Positions 36,186-45,297 of a DNA stretch of 64,000 nt are shown in pieces. The notes beneath the pieces were generated by a model. That model was not told where the DNA came from. It saw nothing but the letters and a program-made list of their open reading frames with translations, and did no database searches. The first letter of the stretch is position 1, and the number at the start of each line of letters is the position of its first letter. This DNA is from CAVPKN01 sp963832835 (GTDB taxonomy: Bacteria > Chlamydiota > Chlamydiia > Chlamydiales > JAAKFR01). Location: assembly GCA_963832835.1 (NCBI GenBank), contig CAWHVD010000001.1, forward strand, positions 1,054,001 through 1,118,000, given 5' to 3'. The position numbers were made by a program, and so were the translations under genes.

Positions 36186-37427
36186 ATGCTGTACTCGTTA
36201 TTAATTATTTTTTTTATACTTGGTTACCTGGCAATCATTTTTGAAAGGTTTCTACATGTCAATAAGGCCGCTATTGCCTTAACGATGGGATCGCTTTGTT
36301 GGCTTCTCTTTTTTGTCCATTTGCCGCCAGACTTTGTATCTGCACACATGGCAGAGCAGATTTATGATGTCGCACAAATCATCTTTTTTCTTCTGGGTGC
36401 GATGGTGATTGTAGAGCTGATAGATTCCCACCATGGCTTTAAGGTGATCACTGATATGCTCTACTCTTCTTCCAAACGGAGGATGTTGTGGTTTCTTGTA
36501 GGGATGTCGTTTTTTATGTCAGCAGTCCTCGATAATCTTACCACAATGATCGTGATGGTTTCCCTGCTCAAAAAACTTCTCGAAAACAAGCATGAGAGAT
36601 GGCTAATTGGTTCACTGCTTGTGATCGCTGTTAATGCGGGAGGAGCATGGACCCCGATAGGAGATGTCACAACCACCATGTTGTGGATAGGGGACAAGAT
36701 TACAACAGGGATAACAATTAAAGCTCTCTTTCTGCCTAGTTTGACCTGTGCACTTGTCGCCGGAGGGTTAGGTACTTTCTTTTTCAAAGGGAATCATAAA
36801 GAAACGCCCACCTCTTTTCATCTACCGATGGCACCAGGGGCACGGAGGGTGTTGTTTATGGGGATTGGTGCATTGATTATGATTCCTTTTTGGAAGGGCA
36901 TGTTTAATCTGCCCCCTTTTTTAGGAGCTTTGTTAGGAGTCGGGATCTTGTGGTTGACTACCGATATCATTCATTATCGGCATGGAGAAAAGCGTTGGCA
37001 TCTGCGCGTAGTCCACATCTTAACTAAAATTGACACATCGGGGATTCTCTTTTTTCTAGGCATACTTCTTGCCGTTGATGCTTTGACGCAGGCAGGGATC
37101 CTGAAAGATTTTGCTCAGTGGCTGCACACGATTGTTCCCAACGAGAGTGGGGTGGCAGTCTTGATTGGGCTGATTTCCAGCGTTATTGATAATGTTCCGC
37201 TGGTGGCAGCAACCATGGGTATGTATGACAGTCCAGGCGATTCTCCATTGTGGTTGATGATTGCCTACGCGGCAGGGACAGGGGGGAGTATTTTGATCAT
37301 CGGCTCAGCTGCAGGTGTAGCATTTATGGGCATGGAAAAGGTGGATTTCATTTGGTATTTAAAACATATGTCCTGGATTGCCCTCATTAGTTACTTTGCG
37401 GGTTTCGGAGTCTACCTGATCATTTAG
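36186..37427 (+). CDS. nhaD: NhaD-type Na+/H+ antiporter
   Basis: From the ATG at 36186 (MLYSLLIIFFILGYLAIIFE) it encodes 413 residues, the usual NhaD length. The longer frame beginning at 36093 reaches into sulP and lacks membrane character. NhaD/ion-transporter signatures include SAVLDNLTTMIVMVSLL, VNAGGAWTPIGDVTTTMLW and SSVIDNVPLVAATMGMY, with paired Asp/Asn residues typical of ion binding. It exchanges Na+ for H+ at the inner membrane and can supply or use a sodium gradient. Divergent from sulP. Confidence 0.9.
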   Translation: MLYSLLIIFFILGYLAIIFERFLHVNKAAIALTMGSLCWLLFFVHLPPDFVSAHMAEQIYDVAQIIFFLLGAMVIVELIDSHHGFKVITDMLYSSSKRRMLWFLVGMSFFMSAVLDNLTTMIVMVSLLKKLLENKHERWLIGSLLVIAVNAGGAWTPIGDVTTTMLWIGDKITTGITIKALFLPSLTCALVAGGLGTFFFKGNHKETPTSFHLPMAPGARRVLFMGIGALIMIPFWKGMFNLPPFLGALLGVGILWLTTDIIHYRHGEKRWHLRVVHILTKIDTSGILFFLGILLAVDALTQAGILKDFAQWLHTIVPNESGVAVLIGLISSVIDNVPLVAATMGMYDSPGDSPLWLMIAYAAGTGGSILIIGSAAGVAFMGMEKVDFIWYLKHMSWIALISYFAGFGVYLII

Positions 37428-37497
37428 TCATGCAACCGACTTTCTACTAGCGTTCAAATATAAAATAATGTTTATACTGCCTTAGTAGGTGTTGGGG

Positions 37498-38415
37498 ATG
37501 GTGGTAGCATGGATTATTTTTTCAGTTTGTATCCTCACACTGCTCGCTCTTGATCTGTTGGTGTTCCATAAAAAAGCCCATGTGGTGGCTTTTAAGGAGG
37601 CTGCCATTTGGAGCGGAGTGTGGATCGGGCTGGCCTTGCTCTTTAATGTTTATGTCTACTATCTCATGGGTAGGGAGGCTGCTGTCAATTTTTTGACGGG
37701 GTATTTGATCGAGAAAACTCTCAGTATCGATAATCTGTTTGTTTTTCTATTGATTTTCAATTACTTCCAAACTCCTTCGACTTCAATGCACAAGGTATTG
37801 TTCTGGGGGATCTTGGGAGCCATCATCACAAGGGCCCTTTTCATTGTATTGGGTTTAAGTCTAGTGCAGGCTTTCCATCCGATCATTTATCTCTTTGGTC
37901 TTTTTTTAATCTATACTGGCATCAAACTGGGGTTTCAAAAAGACAAGAAGGTACATCTCGAGAAAAACTGGATATTGCGTCTTGTGCAGCGGTTTTTACC
38001 GATGACCAAGGAATATGCTGAAGATCATTTTTGGATTCGCAAAGGTGGACGCGTTCTCTTCACACCCCTTTGCTTGGTGCTTCTTGTCATAGAGTCGACC
38101 GATATCATCTTTGCCATCGATTCCATTCCGGCGATTTTAGCCATTACCTACGATCCTTTTATCGTCTTTACCTCTAATATCTTTGCGATACTGGGACTCC
38201 GCTCGCTCTTCTTTTTGTTATCTGGCTCCATGCAACTTTTTTACTATTTACACTATGGGATCTCCTGCATCTTAGTATTTGTGGGCTTCAAAATGTTAAG
38301 CTCCTCATTTTTGCCCATTTCTCCTTTTGTGGCTCTAGGAGTTATATCAATTATTCTTGTTGTGACGATTTTGGCATCAATCTTGAATAAGAGAAATCCG
38401 AATAAGGAGAATTGA
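37498..38415 (+). CDS. TerC/Alx-family membrane protein
   Basis: A TerC-family integral membrane protein of 305 residues with about nine TM segments. The conserved acidic membrane residues are visible in LSIDNLFVFLLIF and VIESTDIIFAIDSIPAILAI. Family members export or handle manganese and other metal ions (Alx) or are linked to tellurite resistance. The ATG at 37498 is preferred over the GTG nine bases earlier because AGG lies eight bases before it. The stop is immediately followed by the start of the next gene. Confidence 0.88.
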   Translation: MVVAWIIFSVCILTLLALDLLVFHKKAHVVAFKEAAIWSGVWIGLALLFNVYVYYLMGREAAVNFLTGYLIEKTLSIDNLFVFLLIFNYFQTPSTSMHKVLFWGILGAIITRALFIVLGLSLVQAFHPIIYLFGLFLIYTGIKLGFQKDKKVHLEKNWILRLVQRFLPMTKEYAEDHFWIRKGGRVLFTPLCLVLLVIESTDIIFAIDSIPAILAITYDPFIVFTSNIFAILGLRSLFFLLSGSMQLFYYLHYGISCILVFVGFKMLSSSFLPISPFVALGVISIILVVTILASILNKRNPNKEN

Positions 38416-39726
38416 ATGGAATCTGCAGAAGCTAAGCACACACGTTTTTTATGGACCCGTTATATCATGTTCGGGATCGGATTTTGGTTGCTGGTTACAC
38501 CGGCCACATTTGCCCAACATTCAAGGCCCATCGCAATCAATGATGTTGTCTGTGGGCTGCTCGTCATGATTTTAAGCCTGGTTGCTCTCTCTTTTAGACA
38601 AAAATGGGCTCCTTGGACTCTTTGTGCCATTGGAGTATGGCTCCAAATTGCTCCTTTGATTTTTTGGGCGCCGACGGGCGTGGCCTATTTGAATAATACG
38701 GGCAGCGGAGCTATGCTGATCCTCCTTGCACTGATTATTCCCGGAACGCCGGGGGGGATAGAAGCGACTGGGGGAGAAATTCCGGAAGGTTGGTCATATA
38801 ACCCCTCATCGTGGAATCAACGCCTTCCGATTATTCTACTGGCCTTTTTGGCATGGATGTCCGCCCGCTATATGGCAGCTTACCAGCTTGGGTATATCGA
38901 CTCGATCTGGGATCCTATCTTTACCAACGGTACCAAAAACGTAGTGACCTCTGCTCTTTCTAAAAGTTTTCCCATTTCAGATGCCGGTCTTGGGGCTTTT
39001 GTATATACCATGGAAGTGTTAATGGGCTTTAAAGGAAGCTCCAGGCGTTGGTATACCATGCCGTGGATTGTATTTCTCTTTGGAATCATGGTCGTCCCTG
39101 CAGGTTTTGTGAGTATTTTGCTGATCATGCTCCAGCCATTGATTGTCGGCTCATGGTGTACCTGGTGTCTTTTGACGGCTGTCTGCATGCTGATCATGAT
39201 TGCCTTAACACTGGATGAAATGGTAGCGGTCTGCCAATATTTGGCCCGTTTGAAACGGACTGGGAAACCCTTTTGGCAAACTTTTTGGAAGGGAGGAACC
39301 TTCCCGGAAGGACGCCTCGACACACGTTCTCCACCCTTAAATGCTCAGATGCGCAAAAATTTTGGTGCGATGGTATGGGGAATTACATGCCCCTGGAATT
39401 TACTGCTTTCGATCCTACTAGGAGGCATATTGATGTTCACTCCCTCCTTTTTCCAGATCCATCCGCTCCTTGCAGACAGCGATCATATCGTCGGAGCAAT
39501 TGTAGCCACACTCTCCTTCATGGCGATGGCCGAAGTATTCCGCGCGGTACGCTTTTTGAACATTATTCTGGCTATTTGGACAATTGCCTTTTCCCTCTTT
39601 TTCATCCAATACAACAATGACCGCTCTATTTTTCACATCGTATGGGGCGTCGCCTTAATCCTCGTGAGTTTCCCTAAGGGCAAGATCCTCGAGAGCTATG
39701 GCTCGTGGAACCGTTTTATTAAGTAA
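38416..39726 (+). CDS. SPW-repeat plus VKOR-like polytopic membrane protein
   Basis: The 436-residue protein starts directly after the terC stop (TGA ATG), so the two are co-translated. Two SPW-type repeats form the first ~115 residues (GIGFWLLVTPATFAQ, AIGVWLQIAPLIFWAP). A middle part has vitamin K epoxide reductase-like features, with a membrane CxxC in GSWCTWCLLTAVCML. Further TM segments follow, including an SPW-like C-terminal repeat. VKOR domains oxidise DsbA-type partners, but no thioredoxin domain or DsbA gene is here, so a redox role is inference. Confidence 0.65.
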   Translation: MESAEAKHTRFLWTRYIMFGIGFWLLVTPATFAQHSRPIAINDVVCGLLVMILSLVALSFRQKWAPWTLCAIGVWLQIAPLIFWAPTGVAYLNNTGSGAMLILLALIIPGTPGGIEATGGEIPEGWSYNPSSWNQRLPIILLAFLAWMSARYMAAYQLGYIDSIWDPIFTNGTKNVVTSALSKSFPISDAGLGAFVYTMEVLMGFKGSSRRWYTMPWIVFLFGIMVVPAGFVSILLIMLQPLIVGSWCTWCLLTAVCMLIMIALTLDEMVAVCQYLARLKRTGKPFWQTFWKGGTFPEGRLDTRSPPLNAQMRKNFGAMVWGITCPWNLLLSILLGGILMFTPSFFQIHPLLADSDHIVGAIVATLSFMAMAEVFRAVRFLNIILAIWTIAFSLFFIQYNNDRSIFHIVWGVALILVSFPKGKILESYGSWNRFIK

Positions 39727-39751
39727 TAGATGAAATTGTATTACAGAGGTT

Positions 39752-39914
39752 ATACCATTTCCAGAAAATAAAGTCATGAATTGGCACTGTATAACACGCC
39801 ATTTTTGAATGATCCTTTTTCGCTTAGGTGCAAAAACATAGGCTTCGAAACGATCATCGAAATCTGTCATGTTACCCAGTACCACTTCATGGCTTTATTT
39901 TCTGGAAATGGTAT
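39752..39914. repeat. MITE A, full copy 4 (163 bp)
   Basis: Inserted 26 bases after the SPW/VKOR stop and ending 22 bases before the cyclase ATG. Its interior is open in frame with the cyclase, so automatic gene calls would lengthen the cyclase by 52 residues. Confidence 0.9.
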
Positions 39915-39936
39915 TATCCAAAATTGTAGACAGAGA

Positions 39937-42120
39937 ATGCTTGATTCGAAAAAAATCCGAATAACGCTCGCCCAGCTTTTTAGCATCTGTCTCATCGTAC
40001 TAATCGCATTGCTTGGTCTGCTCTTCTATCTTCTTTTCAAAACCTCACAGGCCTCTATTATGCAGGCCTCAGACAATCTGCGTGATGCTGCTAGCCGACA
40101 GCTTGCAGAAAAAGCTACTTCCTACCTGAGCCTGGCCAGCCAAGTCGCAGATAGCTTCCAGGTTGAGATCAACCATGATGTCTTTAATGCCAAAGATTCT
40201 AGTGCTATTGAAACCATTCTCTTTACCTTGGTTCTAACCAACAGCAACATTTCAGAAATCTCCTTTATCTATGGAGAAAAAATGGGATACGATGCGGAGG
40301 GCAATATCCTGCTCGCCCCTACAGGTCGAGGCGAGATGAGCCTTTTTAGAACATCCAGTAAAGGCTCTTCCCCCATTGACACACGCTACATCTTTCAAAA
40401 GAATGGAGGGTGGATCTCACAATTGCGCGCACGCTCGGCTCAAAATGATCTTTTTACTCCCCCTTTTACTCAAGAGCAAACAAACTCCATCATTGACCCC
40501 ACCACACATCTGACCTTCATTACACCCGCAAATGAACAGTATACCGGTAAAGACCTCTGGAGTGACCTCCACTGGTCACAGATCGACAAGAGCCTCCCCG
40601 AAAAGGAGCGCCAAGTGGAAGTCAGCTTGCAAAGAACGGTTACAGATGCCAAAGGAAACTTTCTAGGTGTGCTGCGCGTAGGCCTCTTCGAAAAGCAGAT
40701 CGATAAGATTAGTCAGTTCAAACTCATCGCACATGATCCAAATGACCCACACATCGTCTTCATCACCGATAGCTCAGGAGAGCTTATCACTCGTCTAAAT
40801 GCCGCAGATACTCTCAGACCCGTTGAAGATAATCTCCGTTTTTCTTCAGCAAACGCTCCACCTGAGGTTCAACTTGGCTTAAAAGACCCCTCTCTTCGAT
40901 TGATTACGGATGCAGCGCCTTTGCAGTCCAGCCAGTTCGATTACCAGGGTAAAACCTATCTTGTCACTTTCAGAGCAATCAAAGGATCTCGGGGTTGGAT
41001 CCTTGGGATCATTGTCCCGCAAGCCTACTACGTTGGTCCTCTCCAGGCCATACGAAATCGCCTTCTTCTTATCACTAGCGGAATCATATTTTGTCTATCC
41101 ATCGGTGGTTTTTTTATGCAACGCGCCCTCAAATGGGAACAAACAAAGATCCTTCGCGAAACGGCCAAGATGCACAACTTCGAATTCAATCCCTCCCAGC
41201 CGCGTTCTATCTTCCAAGATATCTATGAAATCCTCTCAAGTCTCGAGCTTGCCAAGACAGCCATGCGCGCCATGAGCAAATATGTCCCCATAGAGCTGGT
41301 AAGACAACTCTATCAATCACAAAAAGAGCCCACTCTTGGAGGAGAGATCCAAGAGGTCTCGATGCTTTTCACAGATATCCGAAACTTTACCTCTCTTTCG
41401 GAAAAACTCCCTGTTAATGAACTTGCCGCAGCTCTTGGGGATTATCTCAGAATTATGACACAAGTCATACAAAATAAAAGACAAGGCGTCATAGACAAAT
41501 ACATTGGTGACGGGATCATGGCTATGTGGAATGCCCCAACACCCCTTACCAATCATGCTCAGGTAGCCTGCCAGGCCGTTCTCGATTGTACGCAAGCACT
41601 CCAAGAACTCTTCACATCGCCGCAGTGGCACAATCTCCCACCCTTCGAAACGCGGTTCGGACTTCACAAAGACCAGGTAATGGTGGGGCATTTCGGCGCT
41701 CCGGACCGGCTTAACTTCACTGCTATTGGCAACGGCGTCAACATCGCATCGCGTCTAGAAAGTCTTAACAAGCAGTATGGCACCTCTATTCTCGTCAGCG
41801 AAGACATCTTTGAAGCTGCCAAGGAATGCTTCATATTCCGTCTAATAGACCTTGTCGCAGTCAAAGGCAAGACTGAGGGTATTGACGTATATGAATTAAT
41901 CGGCAAGAAAGGTGAAAAGCCCACGATGACCACAATCATTTCCACGTACGAACAAGCGCTTACGGCCTATCGAAACCGTCACTTCGAAGAAGCGATGAAT
42001 CTGCTCAAAGATCAGCTTCAGGATGGTCCGAGTCAAACTCTCCATGCTCGTTGCATCCTTCTATTACAAAACCCGCCCCCAGCCTCCTGGGACGGTGTGT
42101 ACATCTCTACTATCAAGTAA
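39937..42120 (+). CDS. Membrane sensor class III adenylate/guanylate cyclase
   Basis: With the ATG at 39937 (MLDSKKIRITLAQLFSICLI) the product is 727 residues: a TM segment, a ~370-residue periplasmic sensor region (dCache-like), a second TM (LLITSGIIFCLSIGGFFMQ), a linker, and a class III cyclase domain at about 465-660. Metal-binding Asp residues are in MLFTDIRNFTSLSE and IGDGIMAMWNAP. The substrate-side Lys is in VIDKYIGD and the partner Asp in APDRLNFTAIGNGVNIASRL. It should make cAMP (or cGMP) in response to an external ligand. The residues before 39937 come from MITE A. Confidence 0.9.
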   Translation: MLDSKKIRITLAQLFSICLIVLIALLGLLFYLLFKTSQASIMQASDNLRDAASRQLAEKATSYLSLASQVADSFQVEINHDVFNAKDSSAIETILFTLVLTNSNISEISFIYGEKMGYDAEGNILLAPTGRGEMSLFRTSSKGSSPIDTRYIFQKNGGWISQLRARSAQNDLFTPPFTQEQTNSIIDPTTHLTFITPANEQYTGKDLWSDLHWSQIDKSLPEKERQVEVSLQRTVTDAKGNFLGVLRVGLFEKQIDKISQFKLIAHDPNDPHIVFITDSSGELITRLNAADTLRPVEDNLRFSSANAPPEVQLGLKDPSLRLITDAAPLQSSQFDYQGKTYLVTFRAIKGSRGWILGIIVPQAYYVGPLQAIRNRLLLITSGIIFCLSIGGFFMQRALKWEQTKILRETAKMHNFEFNPSQPRSIFQDIYEILSSLELAKTAMRAMSKYVPIELVRQLYQSQKEPTLGGEIQEVSMLFTDIRNFTSLSEKLPVNELAAALGDYLRIMTQVIQNKRQGVIDKYIGDGIMAMWNAPTPLTNHAQVACQAVLDCTQALQELFTSPQWHNLPPFETRFGLHKDQVMVGHFGAPDRLNFTAIGNGVNIASRLESLNKQYGTSILVSEDIFEAAKECFIFRLIDLVAVKGKTEGIDVYELIGKKGEKPTMTTIISTYEQALTAYRNRHFEEAMNLLKDQLQDGPSQTLHARCILLLQNPPPASWDGVYISTIK

Positions 42121-42273
42121 TCGCTAATGAGGAGTGGCTACTCGACAATCTCTGACTATGATGGCAAATCACCTCTCAAAATTCAATTCCGGCTGCAAGG
42201 GGTATTCCTTTAATTTTTTTTTCTCGCTATAGTCTTGCGTTCACTCAAATCTTTTCTTTGGAGGAATTAAAAA

Positions 42274-44205
42274 TTGAGTCAACCCGCCACTCTTCCCCCC
42301 TTAAGAATCACCTTGCTATGCGATGTGCCCGACTTTGATCGATCTCCTATACAAAATACCTGTGAGGCCAAGATAAACTGGGCCCTGCGATACCTACATA
42401 GTTTTAACAAAAGGCAAGAGAGGATCCTTGGAGATTATGTCGTCCACATTTACAGATCGACTACCACAACTCCGTCTCTTGCCCAAGGATTGGAAGATGA
42501 GGATTCCGACGAGGAGGTAGGAGCCAAGCAAAGCCCTGAATATTTGATCTTTTTATTTAATCAAACATTAGGGTCCCACGTCTATACGCTTTCAACACCG
42601 AAAGCTTTTAAGGTCATTCGCCCCTTTTGTTCTCATCATTTTCCATCGCAATACTATGATCATTACACCGGTCAATTAAGCAGCATTGACAAAGTATCTT
42701 TAAGGCAATTATTTAGCCCAGTGGCAGAATCGACCCTAATGCTTAAAGGGCAACTCCTGGACAAAGTTAACCAAGAAACGCAGGTTTATCGCCAGTGCCG
42801 GGCTGTTTATCGAGCGTTCCCCTCTCTTGAGGGTTCCGATATTAAGATTGAATTTAGCGAAAGGTCTGTTCTCATTTACCGGGATCTCACTCTTTTACAG
42901 TATGCCCAATTGCTTGGTCAACTTCCCACCACTAACAGGACCGTTGCGAGTCTCCGTTATGCAGGATTACCAGAAAATAGCTTAGTCGCATTACCACAAA
43001 ATAGCGAAGGCGCTATTGAGTTGGAAAACATTGCCTGTTGCTATATTGCGGGTCTCAGTCATTACCACCCTCACGGTTACAAATTCAACCTAAGTTTATC
43101 TGACAAATGGTGCTCCAAAGGATATCGTTTCCGATTGCATTTTCATGGCCCACAGTCCGCCTTTCCTTTAACTAACACTGAAAAAGACACTCCCCTTACC
43201 CTGGAAAACGTTTGGCAGCGCCCTAGCACCCACTGTAGTCCTGACCAAGTGCGTAATGGGATGCTCTCGTTGGAATACAAAACAACCTCTAATCAATGGT
43301 TTACAATGCCTATTTTAGACTGTATTGAAGGCTGTGTGACCAATCCATCGGGTCAGCTATTTTTTAAAATAGACCGCGCCTGGTATCAGATTGCCAGTAA
43401 TCATGTAGAATCCACTAACAAACAATTAAGTGCCATTCTCGCTCAGCCGGGCTTGGTCCTAAGACTAGGAGAAAAAGGACATTTGAATCTTCAATGGGAT
43501 GAAAAAACCCCTGAAAATGACTACAACAGATCATATACCACTGAAAACACGTATCCCAGAAAATGGTATGACGGTAACCTCAAACGCCTTTTAAATTTTG
43601 AGCTATTTGACATTTTACAAATCGATGAGGAGGATGTTTTCATTTATCACGTCAAGAAAAAATTCGACACTTCCGCCAAGGTCGCTGGAGCCCAACTTCT
43701 CAGCTCAGCTCAAATCATTCAAGGTTACCGAAACCGGTCTTCCAACCATCCTGATATGGTGAAGTTAGTTGCCTATTGCAACCGTGTGGGAGGCGATTCT
43801 TCTCATTTTTTATACAAAGCCCTTTTGTATGGAAAGCTGCATTTTGTTTTAGCTTTTAGTTTTATGGGTGAACCGGTTCAAGAAATGCTGGAAGATAACT
43901 CTTTGAGCGCAAAGCACGAGACTATTAAAACACGTGAAGCGATCTGTTTGTTGAACAAAGAATTTCAGTTCCACATTGGACCGATCCAAGCAGCTCAGAC
44001 TGGAATCATCAACATTCCTGGTGTAGATCCTATTAAAATCACCCACATTAATAACCAATACTTTGTCAATGCCCAACCTGCGAAGTGGGATGGCAATTAT
44101 TATATATGGCAACAAGGTGGTCAGCTATTTGCGGTCAGCCCTAACGGTGTGCTTTACAAACAATCGGTCACTGGCCACTTCCAGCTCCTCCAGGAATTTG
44201 CATGA
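42274..44205 (+). CDS. Large protein of unknown function, possibly DUF6119-related
   Basis: The 643-residue protein uses a TTG start after a good ribosome site (GGAGGAATT). There is no signal peptide or TM segment. The C-terminal half contains WYDGNLKRLLNFELFDILQI, DVFIYHVKKKFDTSAKVAGA and SSAQIIQGYRN, which resemble, by memory, the HVKr...LSHL...QG pattern of DUF6119 (sporadically distributed TIGR04141-type proteins). The resemblance is partial. It sits between the cyclase and a patch of transposase and AbiEii fragments and ends at a strong terminator. It may be a horizontally moved gene; no function is proposed. Confidence 0.65.
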   Translation: MSQPATLPPLRITLLCDVPDFDRSPIQNTCEAKINWALRYLHSFNKRQERILGDYVVHIYRSTTTTPSLAQGLEDEDSDEEVGAKQSPEYLIFLFNQTLGSHVYTLSTPKAFKVIRPFCSHHFPSQYYDHYTGQLSSIDKVSLRQLFSPVAESTLMLKGQLLDKVNQETQVYRQCRAVYRAFPSLEGSDIKIEFSERSVLIYRDLTLLQYAQLLGQLPTTNRTVASLRYAGLPENSLVALPQNSEGAIELENIACCYIAGLSHYHPHGYKFNLSLSDKWCSKGYRFRLHFHGPQSAFPLTNTEKDTPLTLENVWQRPSTHCSPDQVRNGMLSLEYKTTSNQWFTMPILDCIEGCVTNPSGQLFFKIDRAWYQIASNHVESTNKQLSAILAQPGLVLRLGEKGHLNLQWDEKTPENDYNRSYTTENTYPRKWYDGNLKRLLNFELFDILQIDEEDVFIYHVKKKFDTSAKVAGAQLLSSAQIIQGYRNRSSNHPDMVKLVAYCNRVGGDSSHFLYKALLYGKLHFVLAFSFMGEPVQEMLEDNSLSAKHETIKTREAICLLNKEFQFHIGPIQAAQTGIINIPGVDPIKITHINNQYFVNAQPAKWDGNYYIWQQGGQLFAVSPNGVLYKQSVTGHFQLLQEFA

Positions 44206-44219
44206 AGAAATGATTTGAT

Positions 44220-44249
44220 ATATGAGGGAGTTATGCAACTCCCTCATAT
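44220..44249 (+). terminator. Rho-independent terminator
   Basis: A perfect 13-bp stem (ATATGAGGGAGTT / AACTCCCTCATAT) with an ATGC loop, followed by a short T run (ATTTTT at about 44256), lies 15 bases after the stop of the large unknown gene. Confidence 0.65.
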
Positions 44250-44293
44250 GTGTGAATTTTTGAAGACTTACCTCCTAAACCGGAGGTTTTAAT

Positions 44294-44902
44294 ATGTCCG
44301 ACAAAAATTCACTGCACGAAACATCAATCATGTCCTATTTTTCTATCATTCCCGATCCTCGAAAAGAGCGAAATCAAGTCTATAACCTATTTGATCTAAT
44401 CACTATAGCGATTCTGTGTATACTATACGGCGCTGATGATTGGGTAGAGGTTAATCTTTGGGCGACCGCAAATATCGACTGGCTTAAACAGTTTGGTATC
44501 TGCCTATATGGAGTTCCCTCCCACGATACGCTGAGTATGTCATTAAAACTGGGATTGCAAAACTCTACAATCGAAAAAGACTATGTTTTGGGGCGGGTGC
44601 TAATGGGTATCCAAAATAACACCAAGACCAAGGACTCATGGATTTTTAAAGGTGGCACATGCCTTAAAAAGTGTTTTTTTGATGAGTACCGCTTTTCAGA
44701 AGACCTGGACTTCACATTGATAGATTCCTCTCAAATGACAGAATCCTTTCTCATGGGCATTTTAAAGGAGCTTTCCGAATGGACTTACGAAGAAACAGGT
44801 CTTGTAGACGTCCTGAAACCTCAGGGCTCACACGCCACGGCGTTTGGGGGATATTCGTTGGAATCAGGAGTACCTGAGGTAGCCTCACGAAATGGAATTT
44901 AA
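44294..44902 (+). pseudogene. Chimera of an ISAs1-type transposase start and an AbiEii-type toxin fragment
   Basis: The first ~80 residues (SYFSIIPDPRKERNQVYNLF, VPSHDTL) are the N-terminal part of an ISAs1/DDE_Tnp_1-associated transposase. At about residue 85 the frame continues as the N-terminal part of an AbiEii/AbiGii nucleotidyltransferase toxin (NSTIEKDYVLGRVLMG, WIFKGGTCLKKCFF, RFSEDLDFTL). The AbiEii part ends after about 100 residues in unrelated sequence. Neither half is complete, so the product is most likely inactive. It shows that a transposon landed in, or recombined with, an abiE-type toxin-antitoxin locus. Confidence 0.7.
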
Positions 44903-44915
44903 AGCACGCTAAGGT

Positions 44916-45297
44916 TCAAGGGGATCCAAGAGAATCGGCAAGCAGGTAGATTTCGTTGAGGGTGCATTCAAAGATGCCTCCAGAGAGGTGATAGGTGTGT
45001 TGGGTTTGGTCGGGAGTGGTGAAGGTGAGGGTGCCAGAGCGTAGTGTGGTGAGCAGCGGAGCGTGTCCTTCCAGGATTTGGAAGTAGCCGAGGGTGCCAG
45101 GAGCAGTTAGAGAAGTGATTTCTCCTTCAAAGACGACTTTTTCGGGTGTGGCTAGAGACAACTTCATGCAGCAGGTACCTGGATATCTTCTAGAGAACCT
45201 ATCATGTAGAAAGCTTGCTCTGGTGTTGAAAATTCTACCTAATGTGAAAGCTCCGACAGGAACTTTTATAGGCGCTCCAGTATCGATAGCTTCCAAG
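44916..45297 (-). pseudogene. Shadow copy of atpC with rearranged atpD ends
   Basis: 44916-45167 is a full-length 83-codon copy of atpC, differing from the operon copy (46760-47011) at only a few residues. Upstream of it lies the last ~18 codons of atpD, then, across a deletion of about 1 kb, a short piece of atpD from near codon 75-90 (AIDTGAPIKVPVGAFTLGRI). The atpD piece is fused to IS3 orfB. The epsilon frame itself is intact but has no ATP synthase genes before it, so expression and use are doubtful. Confidence 0.75.

Noticed and set aside
39781..39936. MITE-internal frame (MALYNTPFLNDPFSLRCKNI) as a gene or as the true cyclase N-terminus; the same frame appears in the 17730 and 18452 copies.
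   Set aside because: It lies wholly within a repeat with inverted ends, recurs beside unrelated genes, and lacks a ribosome site.
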